From CAYNOZ01 sp964398955 (GTDB taxonomy: Archaea; Methanobacteriota_B; Thermococci; Thermococcales; CAYNOZ01), in assembly GCA_964398955.1 (NCBI GenBank), contig CAYNOZ010000044.1, positions 1 through 12,900 on the forward strand: a stretch of DNA of 12,900 nt, in the 5' to 3' direction. The notes below the pieces were generated by a model that saw only the letters and a list, made by a program, of their open reading frames with translations, was not told where the DNA came from and did no database searches. The stretch's first letter is position 1. Each line of letters opens with the position of its first letter. Shown here piece by piece: positions 1 through 6,950 of the stretch. A program made the translations under genes and the position numbers.

Positions 1-27
1 TAAAGATCATTAAAGAGGTATACTAGA

Positions 28-66
28 GAGAATTATTTCTTTGAAAACTATTTTCTTGTAATTCTC
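28..66. repeat. 8-bp perfect inverted repeat, possible upstream terminator hairpin
   Basis: GAGAATTA (28-35) and TAATTCTC (59-66) are perfect reverse complements separated by 23 bases, followed by a run of T (69-73). The arrangement could be a stem-loop terminator of a gene lying before the window, or a regulatory palindrome ahead of aglB. The loop is long and AT-rich sequence makes chance repeats likely, so the functional reading is weak. Confidence 0.3.
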
Positions 67-82
67 AATTTTTAACAAAATC

Positions 83-93
83 TTTTTTAATAA
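83..93 (+). promoter_or_regulatory. Candidate TATA box for aglB
   Basis: A T/A-only stretch (TTTTTTAATAA) follows an A-rich BRE-like stretch (74-80) and is centred about 31 bases before the aglB ATG. That matches an archaeal promoter giving a very short leader. In such AT-rich DNA the match alone is weak evidence. A second A/T block at 97-103 is too close to the ATG to serve. Confidence 0.3.
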
Positions 94-119
94 AGATATT
101 TATCTATTGTCGGGGTAGC

Positions 120-2948
120 ATGGTTAAAACGAAAAGCGAAAATAAGAAAACAAGTGAAGAATCGAAAAAAGATAAAATGAGTGAAATGCTAAATAAATAC
201 CATATAATGTTAATATTAGCTGTTATAATATCAATAGGAGCAATATATGTAAGATCATTATCCATGCAAGAAGAATTTCTAGCATACGATGTATATTACC
301 ACTTTTATAATATTAAATCATTCATAACCGAAGGATTCACAAATTTCCATCCTTTATCTAATGCACCTTTTGGAAGTCAAATTGGACAATCATTAGGATT
401 GTATATGGTTCCAGTTATCATATATAAGGTTATAGGAATCATAGGAATAAGTATAAAAGACTTTTTCTTCATGTACCCTGCCTTAATAGGAGGTTTCTCA
501 GTACTAACTACTTATTTATTCACACAAGAAGCCTTTGACAAAAAAACTGGTTTAATAGCTGCTATTATATTAGCAGTATCAATGGCTCATTTAAGTAGAA
601 CAAAGGCAGGTTACTTCAGAGGAGATCCAGTATTTTTAGCATTCTTCATGCTTGCATTATACACAATACAGAGATTCTGGAGAGTAAATATAAAACAAAG
701 AAGAAATATCAAATACATCTGGGGAGGTATAGCAACAATAGCAATATTCCTATCATTTATAGCTTGGAGCGGTTCTAGATACGGAATAGGTGTTATATTC
801 TTATTCCTCGGCATTTACAACACTTATATATATGTTAGAGGAAATAGAAAAGAAATCAAAGACTTCTCTATACATATGTACCCAATAACCTTAGGCGCAT
901 TAATATTAACCTACCTATCAAATTTCACTGGACTAACATCTATTGGATTCTCAATGTTCAGACTCTCAATCATCGGATTAATAGGATTAGCGATTTATTC
1001 AGGAGCAATGTACTACCTACTACCGAATATAAACGAATTAAAATTCGCTAGCTCCGACTTACAAAGAAGAGCCGGTGTTTGGTTAGGGGTTTTCATTGTA
1101 GGAATAGTGATAAGCTGGGTTTACTTCGGTAAAAATCCTTTTTCAGTCATAGTTAACGAAGTATCTTCCATGATGTCAGCAGCTTTAGGAAGCACTAAAG
1201 TTTATGAAACAGTTCAAGAACTGGCTAAAACTTCTTGGAGTGATGTAAAAAGTTATTACAGCATAAGTAGATCAATAAATGCAGGTTTCTGGGTAATCTT
1301 ATCATTAATTTCAATACCAATAATGATATGGAACATAATTAAAGACAAAAAACCTAGAGACAACTTATTGGCATTAGTTCTCTACACAACCTCAATATTC
1401 TTCATGTACCTAGCAGTAAGATTCCTTTTCCTAGCATCTATAGCAGTTGCAATCGGATCCGCCATAGTAATAGCAAAATTCTATGATAAAGGAATAAGTT
1501 GGTTCCTTTCAGGAACTGGAAAAATGAGTTATGCAAGAAAAATTGCTGGAATAGTAATCATAGCATTATTAGTATTTCCATCAGCAACCGCAGCATATGA
1601 TAATGCAAGCAACAGTCAATCCCCAGTTATAAACACTTGGAAAAGCAATTTAGACTACTTACGAGAGGAAACTCCGGAAAATTCTATAGCTGGATCCTGG
1701 TGGGACTACGGCTACTGGATTGAGACGATCGGTGAAAGAAGAGCAGTAGCAGACGGAGGACATGCGAGAGACCGAGATTATATGTTAGCAAGACTATTCA
1801 CCGGACATGAAATTGATGTAGAACAATGGCAAATGGACTACTTCATGGTAAACCTCGAATCCATGGTTATGCATCCTACTTATGGTGGAGGAAAATTCCT
1901 TGCAATAGAATTCCTAGGAAATGAAAGAGACTCGATGCAAATACAATCACTATCAGACGCACCATATGTCTTATTCCCAAGAATAACTAATAATACATAC
2001 GCAATACAAGCAGGAAGCAGTACTTTAGCAATGCAAGTTTCAGGACAACGGGCAGTAGTTAGAGCAGGACAACAGAATTTCACTATGGTAGTAAGACAAG
2101 TAGGACCAAACACAAGACTTGCACAAGGCAAAATTGGAACATTCATAGTGAAAGACAGATACTCAATGTTAGTATCGCAAAAAGCCTTAAACTATCTCTA
2201 CACAGACCTAGCCTTACTAAATGGTATAGCAAACGCTAACTTCCAACTTGTACACACGGAAAGAGGGGCAATGAGTATGGGAAGAGCAGGTAACTACCCA
2301 ACAGATATTAAAACATTCAAAGTAAGACCCTTCGCAATCTCTCAAATAGAACAATACAATGGAACCGACTGGGAAGGATACAACGCTACAAAGAACCCGG
2401 AGAAATACAGAATGTTCATATCAGCCTTCGGAAGAGATATAGAAAACGCAGACATCATGTTAGAATCAGAAAACAAAACCCAAGTCCTTAAAAGAAACGT
2501 TAATATAGACCATAAAAACGAAACAGAAAATCCAATCGAGTTCACAGCCAATTTAACCGCAGACAAAGATTACAAATTCTACTTAGAACAAAAAGGGCCA
2601 GTTGGACTATGGGATGACCTGCCAAAAATCAAAACTGAAAACTGGAGTTCAAACAGGATTAAAGAAGGAGACTACGAAGCAACCATAACGGTTGATGCTC
2701 ATGTGAGAAAAGATTTCATTGGAGAAGATGTTAACGCAGCGATAAGAGGAACTATTGACAATAAAATTGTTTACTACGACATCATCAAAGAGGATATAAC
2801 AGTAGATAATGGTGAAATAGAAACGACTTTCAATGCAAATATAAACGTACCTAAGAATGTCTTAAATGAAACCGGGGAATCAAAAAGGCTTGAATTAATT
2901 TTCGAATCAAATAAAAGATATGATTTAGGGAACCTCAGAGCTCATTAG
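120..2948 (+). CDS. aglB: AglB/Stt3-type oligosaccharyltransferase
   Basis: Membrane enzyme that transfers a lipid-linked glycan to Asn of N-X-S/T sequons on exported proteins. The 942 residues fit the family. A Lys-rich cytoplasmic N-terminus (1-27) is followed by about 13 hydrophobic segments between residues 28 and 490, then a soluble C-terminal domain. The hallmark WWDYGYW is at 527-533. D57 (in AYDVYYHF) sits where the first catalytic Asp is expected, and TVQE at 364-367 matches the external-loop TIXE motif with E367. The second acidic motif, usually D-X-D/E, reads Arg-Gly-Asp around D169, so one acidic position is replaced. I could not place the DK/MI helix motif with confidence. It starts at ATG 120, preceded by a weak GGGG-type ribosome site, and appears monocistronic; no other glycosylation gene is visible nearby. 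Confidence 0.93.
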   Translation: MVKTKSENKKTSEESKKDKMSEMLNKYHIMLILAVIISIGAIYVRSLSMQEEFLAYDVYYHFYNIKSFITEGFTNFHPLSNAPFGSQIGQSLGLYMVPVIIYKVIGIIGISIKDFFFMYPALIGGFSVLTTYLFTQEAFDKKTGLIAAIILAVSMAHLSRTKAGYFRGDPVFLAFFMLALYTIQRFWRVNIKQRRNIKYIWGGIATIAIFLSFIAWSGSRYGIGVIFLFLGIYNTYIYVRGNRKEIKDFSIHMYPITLGALILTYLSNFTGLTSIGFSMFRLSIIGLIGLAIYSGAMYYLLPNINELKFASSDLQRRAGVWLGVFIVGIVISWVYFGKNPFSVIVNEVSSMMSAALGSTKVYETVQELAKTSWSDVKSYYSISRSINAGFWVILSLISIPIMIWNIIKDKKPRDNLLALVLYTTSIFFMYLAVRFLFLASIAVAIGSAIVIAKFYDKGISWFLSGTGKMSYARKIAGIVIIALLVFPSATAAYDNASNSQSPVINTWKSNLDYLREETPENSIAGSWWDYGYWIETIGERRAVADGGHARDRDYMLARLFTGHEIDVEQWQMDYFMVNLESMVMHPTYGGGKFLAIEFLGNERDSMQIQSLSDAPYVLFPRITNNTYAIQAGSSTLAMQVSGQRAVVRAGQQNFTMVVRQVGPNTRLAQGKIGTFIVKDRYSMLVSQKALNYLYTDLALLNGIANANFQLVHTERGAMSMGRAGNYPTDIKTFKVRPFAISQIEQYNGTDWEGYNATKNPEKYRMFISAFGRDIENADIMLESENKTQVLKRNVNIDHKNETENPIEFTANLTADKDYKFYLEQKGPVGLWDDLPKIKTENWSSNRIKEGDYEATITVDAHVRKDFIGEDVNAAIRGTIDNKIVYYDIIKEDITVDNGEIETTFNANINVPKNVLNETGESKRLELIFESNKRYDLGNLRAH

Positions 2949-2991
2949 GTTCATCATAAAGAAATCAGATAGCCATTTTCATCATTGGTTC

Positions 2992-3004
2992 CCTTTAATT
3001 TTTT
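2992..3004 (+). terminator. Candidate T-tract terminator after aglB
   Basis: A pyrimidine-rich stretch ending in six T (2999-3004) lies about 50 bases after the aglB stop. Archaeal RNA polymerase can terminate on such T-tracts without a strong hairpin, and none is seen here. The tract also sits just before the next gene's TATA-like box, so the two functions cannot be separated by eye. A short direct repeat TCATCAT occurs at 2951-2957 and 2979-2985. Confidence 0.3.
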
Positions 3005-3005
3005 C

Positions 3006-3013
3006 TTAATATT
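3006..3013 (+). promoter_or_regulatory. Candidate TATA box for the PHP gene
   Basis: TTAATATT is centred about 29 bases before the TTG at 3039, the spacing expected for an archaeal promoter with an almost leaderless transcript. It therefore supports 3039 rather than the earlier in-frame TTG at 2985, which would lie upstream of this box. Confidence 0.35.
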
Positions 3014-3038
3014 CTTAAACTCTTTCGGAAGTGCTAAC

Positions 3039-3683
3039 TTGTTACCTAGGATCGATTTGCATGTTCATTCAAATTTTTCTGATAGTAACGCAACCATACT
3101 AGATATAGTGAGGGTAGCGGAGAAAAAAGGATTGGAGATGGTTGGAATTTCAGATCATCATAATGATCTTCCTCCTAAAAAGTTTAATAGATACATTAAG
3201 GTAATTGAGAGATGGGATCAGAATTCAGATGTTAGCGTGATGAAGGGTATTGAGATCGATGTTGGGCCTGATGGGGTTGAGAGTTTAGTTGATGAGAGAA
3301 GTTTGAATAAGTTGGATTATGTTATTGCTTCTATTCATGATAGTGGCCTTGATAGAAATAAGACTAAGAAATTTGATGCTTTAAAATTTGCTATTAAATC
3401 AGATGTTGTTGATGTTATAGGACATCCTAATATTGGTTTTTCTGAAGATCTTATGGTTGAACTTGCTAATATTGCTAAGGATTATGGTACAGCTTTTGAG
3501 ATTAATTCCAGTTATAAGGTTCCTAGGGATCAATTTTTAAGGATCTGTCTAAATAATAGTGTAAAGTTATCTATAGGTTCTGATTCTCATTCACTTGAAT
3601 CTGTTGGTAATATCAAATGGTGCATAAATGCACTTGAAAGGAACAACGTTGAATTAAATGATTTGTTTTTTCCAGAGGGGTAA
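3039..3683 (+). CDS. PHP-domain metal-dependent phosphoesterase
   Basis: A stand-alone PHP (polymerase and histidinol phosphatase) domain of about 214 residues. All expected metal ligands are present, numbered from the TTG at 3039: H8 and H10 (DLHVHS), D15, H40 (SDHH), E72 (GIEID), H100 (ASIH), H129 (GHP), D182 and H184 (GSDSH). That predicts a trinuclear metal site and phosphate-ester hydrolysis in the cytoplasm. The substrate cannot be told: relatives include YcdX-like phosphatases, histidinol-phosphatase and PHP domains of PolX and bacterial polymerases. Start choice: an open frame extends to a TTG at 2985, but the extra 18 residues are hydrophobic and unlike the family, and DLHVHS normally lies within ten residues of the start. 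A GGAAG-like site (3027-3031) and a TATA-like box precede 3039. The stop is two bases before panE, so the two are probably co-transcribed. Confidence 0.85.
   Translation: MLPRIDLHVHSNFSDSNATILDIVRVAEKKGLEMVGISDHHNDLPPKKFNRYIKVIERWDQNSDVSVMKGIEIDVGPDGVESLVDERSLNKLDYVIASIHDSGLDRNKTKKFDALKFAIKSDVVDVIGHPNIGFSEDLMVELANIAKDYGTAFEINSSYKVPRDQFLRICLNNSVKLSIGSDSHSLESVGNIKWCINALERNNVELNDLFFPEG
3675..3680 (+). promoter_or_regulatory. Ribosome-binding site of panE
   Basis: GAGGGG lies in the last codons of the PHP gene, five bases before the ATG at 3686. It fixes the panE start and suggests translational coupling with the PHP gene. Confidence 0.6.
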
Positions 3684-3685
3684 AT

Positions 3686-4476
3686 ATGGCAAATATATCT
3701 ATAATCGGTGCAGGAGCCATTGGGAGCTTGTTTGGTGGTGTCTTAAGTGAAAAGGGTCATGAAGTCACTTTGATTGGACGGGATCCTCATATATCTAAGG
3801 TTAAGGATGATGGGTTGGTTATTAAGGAATCTGATTCTGAGATTAATTTAGATATTGAAGCAGTTAAAGAGGCTCCTGATAGGATAATGGATTTGGCTAT
3901 TGTTTCTACTAAAGCTTATGATACGGAAAAATCTATTTTAGAGCATAGTAGTGTAATTGGGGAAGATACTAAGGTTCTCAGCATTCAAAATGGGATTGGG
4001 AATGAAGAAGTTATTAAGGAAGTTAGTTTTGTTAGTGAAGAGAATGTTATCGGTGGAGTTACGAGTAATGGTGCTAACTTGGTTGAGCCAGGAGTGGTTT
4101 ATTGGAATGGTAAGGGAGGCACTATTGTTGGGGATAAGGAAGTGAGAGATATTATGGATACTTCAAAGATTCCTGTAGACTATAAAAGGAATATTGAAGG
4201 TACTATTTGGAATAAAGCTCTTATAAATTGCGGTATAAATCCTTTAGGTGCTTTAACTAATATGAGGAATGGTGAAATTGTTGAGTATTCTGAGGAAGTA
4301 TTAACGAAGGTTATAGAAGAGGGTAAGAAGGTTGCGAAAGTTAGGGGAGTTAAAATAGATTCTGATCCTGTTGAGGAAGCTAAGGAGATATGTAGGAAAA
4401 CTTCTGAAAATGAAAATTCTATGCTGCAAGACTTGAAAAAAGGTAATAGAACTGAAATAGATTATTTAAATGGAAT
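3686..4476 (+). CDS. panE: Ketopantoate reductase PanE, 3' end lost in assembly gap
   Basis: NADPH-dependent reduction of 2-dehydropantoate (ketopantoate) to pantoate, on the route to coenzyme A. The N-terminal Rossmann domain carries the nucleotide-binding GxGxxG at residues 8-13. IQNGIG holds the conserved Asn near residue 100. K177 (in WNKAL) and E257 (in TEIDYLNG) correspond to the catalytic Lys176 and Glu256 of the E. coli enzyme, and the NSMLQDL segment of the C-terminal helical domain is present. 263 residues are visible before the N run; family members are near 300, so roughly 40 residues and the stop are missing. Some archaea use other ketopantoate reductases or recycle CoA differently, so the assignment is by family, but the active-site residues fit very well. 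It is coupled to the upstream PHP gene. Confidence 0.88.
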
Positions 4477-4576
4477 NNNNNNNNNNNNNNNNNNNNNNNN
4501 NNNNNNNNNNNNNNNNNNNNNNNNNNNNNNNNNNNNNNNNNNNNNNNNNNNNNNNNNNNNNNNNNNNNNNNNNNNN
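4477..4576. other. Assembly gap, 100 N
   Basis: Exactly 100 N, the usual placeholder for a scaffold gap of unknown size. By family lengths it must hide about 40 codons plus the stop of panE and about 7-10 codons including the start of ubiX, some 140 bases or more, so the true gap is probably longer than drawn. The single open frame running through it has no biological meaning. Confidence 0.95.
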
Positions 4577-5620
4577 ATAACAGGTGCCTCAGGTTCAATA
4601 TATGCTTTGAGGCTAGTTCAAATGTTGAGGGCGAACGATGTGGAGGTTGATGTAATATCAACTGATATGGGGAAGAAATTAATTGAATATGAAGAATCGG
4701 ATCTTCCTCTCGAAAAACTTAAAATTGATTATGAAGATGATATGTTCGCACCACCTGCTTCTGGAAGTTCTAAATTTGATGCTTTGGTCGTTGTTCCTTC
4801 GTCTATGAAAACGGTTTCCTCAATTAGTAATGGGTATTCAAATACATTAGTTACTAGAACTGCTGATGTAGCTCTTAAAGAGAATAGAAAACTTGTAATA
4901 GTTCCTAGAGAAACTCCTTTAAATTCTATTCACTTAGAGAATATGACTAAACTCTCTAAGATGGGTGCAACGATTTTACCGGCAAGCCCAGGTTTTTATC
5001 ATAACCCTAAAAGCGTGATGGATGTAGTGGATCATGTTGTAGGAAAAATAATGGATACTCTAGAAGTTGAACACGAAATTTTCGACCGATGGAAAGGAAG
5101 AGAAAATAAAGAGAAAGGTAAAGAGATCGAAGTAAAGGTTCCAGTTGATCTACAAGAAGCTCAAAGAAAGATTAAAGAAAAGGGTGGGAAATTCAGAAAA
5201 AAAGTTAATCAGAAGGATCTTTACTTTAAAACTTCGGATGAAGAAAGAGAAATTTTAAGAGTACGAAAAACGGATGGAAAGACTATATTAGGTTACAAAA
5301 AAATTGAAAAATCTGACAATTCAGTTTTCAATGAATTAGAGGTAGAAGTAATTGATTCTGACAAAATGATTGACATTTTAGATAATCTTGGTTTTGAGGA
5401 AAAGGTTGAAATTCAAAAAGATCGTTGGTATTACGATCTGGATGGTGTCACATTAGAATTGAATGACATTGAGGATCTTGGATCTTACTTGGATTTTGAA
5501 GTTATTTCAGATGATGAAGATAAGGCAAAGGAAAAAATTTACCGTGCAATTAATGAATTGGATTATTCAAAGGATGATATTGAGCCAAGATTGTATTATG
5601 AACTTTTAGAAGAAAAATAA
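4577..5620 (+). CDS. ubiX: Flavin prenyltransferase UbiX fused to a CYTH domain, 5' end in gap
   Basis: Two enzymes in one frame. Part one (4577 to about 5095) is UbiX, which joins a dimethylallyl group to FMN to give the prenyl-FMN cofactor of UbiD-family decarboxylases. It shows the FMN-binding TGASGS, then SSMKT, VPRETPL, IHLENM and PASPGFYH, all classic UbiX segments; only the first few residues are lost in the gap. Part two (about 5120-5620) is a CYTH/triphosphate-tunnel domain: the signature E-x-E-x-K reads EIEVK at 5123-5137, followed by RVRK, the acidic strand ELEVEV and LGSYLDFEV. The linker is short and charged (WKGRENKEKGK). I found no in-frame ATG, GTG or TTG between the UbiX core and EIEVK, so a separate CYTH start is unlikely. 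Archaeal prenyl-FMN is needed, for example, by the UbiD-like decarboxylase of the archaeal mevalonate pathway. The role of the CYTH part is unknown. Confidence 0.88.
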   Translation: MTGASGSIYALRLVQMLRANDVEVDVISTDMGKKLIEYEESDLPLEKLKIDYEDDMFAPPASGSSKFDALVVVPSSMKTVSSISNGYSNTLVTRTADVALKENRKLVIVPRETPLNSIHLENMTKLSKMGATILPASPGFYHNPKSVMDVVDHVVGKIMDTLEVEHEIFDRWKGRENKEKGKEIEVKVPVDLQEAQRKIKEKGGKFRKKVNQKDLYFKTSDEEREILRVRKTDGKTILGYKKIEKSDNSVFNELEVEVIDSDKMIDILDNLGFEEKVEIQKDRWYYDLDGVTLELNDIEDLGSYLDFEVISDDEDKAKEKIYRAINELDYSKDDIEPRLYYELLEEK

Positions 5621-5635
5621 ATGGTTTTAAATTTC

Positions 5636-5647
5636 TTTTTATCTTTT
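5636..5647 (+). terminator. Candidate T-tract terminator after ubiX-CYTH
   Basis: A T-rich stretch (runs of five and four T) begins 16 bases after the ubiX-CYTH stop and precedes the orc1 TATA-like box. It is consistent with a transcription boundary between the metabolic genes and the replication operon. No hairpin is visible. Confidence 0.3.
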
Positions 5648-5662
5648 CGTGATAAGGATAAA

Positions 5663-5671
5663 TTTAATATA
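5663..5671 (+). promoter_or_regulatory. Candidate TATA box of the orc1-DP1-DP2 operon
   Basis: TTTAATATA, preceded by a purine-rich BRE-like stretch (about 5651-5662), is centred some 35 bases before the ATG at 5702, giving a predicted RNA start near 5692. The ribosome site GAGGG at 5691-5695 lies six bases before the same ATG. Both argue that 5702, not 5621, is the orc1 start. Confidence 0.4.
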
Positions 5672-5701
5672 AGGTTTGGTCTTAATTTTAGAGGGTTTAT
5701 T

Positions 5702-6946
5702 ATGTCCCCCCAAAAATCGTTGAACAATGTTTTCGAATCCCTAATGAGTGATAATCGGATATTCCAGAATAAGGAGGTACTTAGACACTCCTATACCCCT
5801 CAGGAACTACCACACAGGGATAAGGAGATTCAAAGTATTGCTCAAGTGCTGGTATCTGTTTTAAGGGGGGAAACACCGTCTAATATGTTTATTTATGGTA
5901 AAACTGGTACAGGTAAAACAATTACAGTAGATTACGTCACAAATCAAATGAAGGAAAAGTCTAAAGAGTACAATACAGACGTTGATGTAATTTACTTGAA
6001 TTGTAGAGTTGTTGATACTCAATACAGAGTTCTTTCCAAGCTAGCTCAGTACTATGGAGAAAACGTTCCTTCAACAGGATGGCCTACCGACGAAGTTTAT
6101 GAAACTTTTCTAAATAATTTAGACAAAGAAGAAAGGTACTTAGTTGTGGTCCTGGATGAAATAGATCAGCTAATTAAGAAGAGTGGAGACGATATTCTTT
6201 ACAATTTATCTAGGATCAATAGTAGTCTTGATAATTCTAATGTTAGTATTGTTGGAATAAGTAATGATTTAAAGGTAAAAGAAGAGTTTGATTCTAGAGT
6301 TATTAGTAGTTTAGGAGAAGAGGAAATAATATTCCCTCCATATGATGCAGTTCAGCTAAAAGATATTTTAGAGAAAAGAACTGATAAAGCATTTGCTGAT
6401 GATAGTATAGATGATGGTGTTATCCCCTTATGTTCGGCATTAGCAGCTCGTGAACATGGAGATGCTAGAAAGGCTTTAGATCTTCTTAGAGTTTCTGGTG
6501 AGATCGTTGAAAATAAAGGAGAATCAAAGATAGAGCAGGACCATGTTTGGGAAGCAAAGGATAAAATCGAAAGAGATAGAATTTCCGAAGCTATTAAAAC
6601 CCTTCCAACCCAATCAAAGCTAGTTTTATACTCTATTATAGCTCTCAAAGATGTTAAAGAGAAGATACATACCGGAGATGTGTACGAAGTTTACAAAGAT
6701 CTAGCAGAAAAAGTTGAAATCGATCAATTAACCCAGAGAAGAGTAACCGACTTAATCTCTGAATTAGATATGTTAGGTCTTATAAACGCTCGCGTGGTTA
6801 GCAGAGGAAGATACGGACGTAGTAAAGAAATGAACCTAGCAGTACCAGCTGATCAAGCTAGAAACATACTAGAATCAGATTATAAATTATCTTCCTTAAC
6901 AGGATACTCCATCTCAAAGAATAGTAAATTAACAAATTCAAGGTGA
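5702..6946 (+). CDS. orc1: Orc1/Cdc6 replication initiator
   Basis: AAA+ ATPase that binds the replication origin and helps load MCM helicase. From the ATG at 5702 it has 414 residues, normal for the family. Walker A GKTGTGKT is at 66-73, Walker B VVVLDEID at 148-155, sensor 1 Asn at 188 (GISND), and the sensor 2 helix GDARKALDLLR at 253-263 with R256. The C-terminal winged-helix DNA-binding domain follows (about 295-400), with a basic wing near SRGRYGRSK. An ATG at 5621, touching the previous stop, would add 27 hydrophobic, AT-driven residues unlike the family; the TATA-like box and GAGGG site favour 5702. DP1 and DP2 follow with tiny gaps, an order also known in Pyrococcus. Origins often lie next to orc1, but only about 80 bases are free here and I see no origin-recognition boxes. 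Confidence 0.94.
   Translation: MSPQKSLNNVFESLMSDNRIFQNKEVLRHSYTPQELPHRDKEIQSIAQVLVSVLRGETPSNMFIYGKTGTGKTITVDYVTNQMKEKSKEYNTDVDVIYLNCRVVDTQYRVLSKLAQYYGENVPSTGWPTDEVYETFLNNLDKEERYLVVVLDEIDQLIKKSGDDILYNLSRINSSLDNSNVSIVGISNDLKVKEEFDSRVISSLGEEEIIFPPYDAVQLKDILEKRTDKAFADDSIDDGVIPLCSALAAREHGDARKALDLLRVSGEIVENKGESKIEQDHVWEAKDKIERDRISEAIKTLPTQSKLVLYSIIALKDVKEKIHTGDVYEVYKDLAEKVEIDQLTQRRVTDLISELDMLGLINARVVSRGRYGRSKEMNLAVPADQARNILESDYKLSSLTGYSISKNSKLTNSR
6941..6946 (+). promoter_or_regulatory. Ribosome-binding site of DP1
   Basis: AGGTGA overlaps the orc1 stop codon and ends four bases before the DP1 ATG at 6951, indicating translational coupling within the operon. Confidence 0.5.
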
Positions 6947-6950
6947 AGCA

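Noticed and set aside
2985..3038. Upstream TTG start for the PHP gene
   Set aside because: The added 18 residues are hydrophobic and unlike the family, and a TATA-like box lies inside this stretch; TTG 3039 puts DLHVHS at the usual distance from the start.
3686..5620. A single 644-residue PanE-UbiX-CYTH protein
   Set aside because: The frame crosses 100 N that cannot contain stops in translation. PanE ends short of family length and UbiX starts mid-motif, so two genes are split by the gap. Only the UbiX-CYTH part is supported as a fusion.
5621..5701. Upstream ATG start for orc1
   Set aside because: It touches the previous stop, lacks a ribosome site, and adds 27 AT-driven residues. A T-tract, TATA-like box and GAGGG site in this stretch point to ATG 5702.
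5621..5701. Replication origin directly upstream of orc1
   Set aside because: The stretch is only 81 bases, is accounted for by terminator- and promoter-like signals, and shows no repeated Orc1-binding motif.
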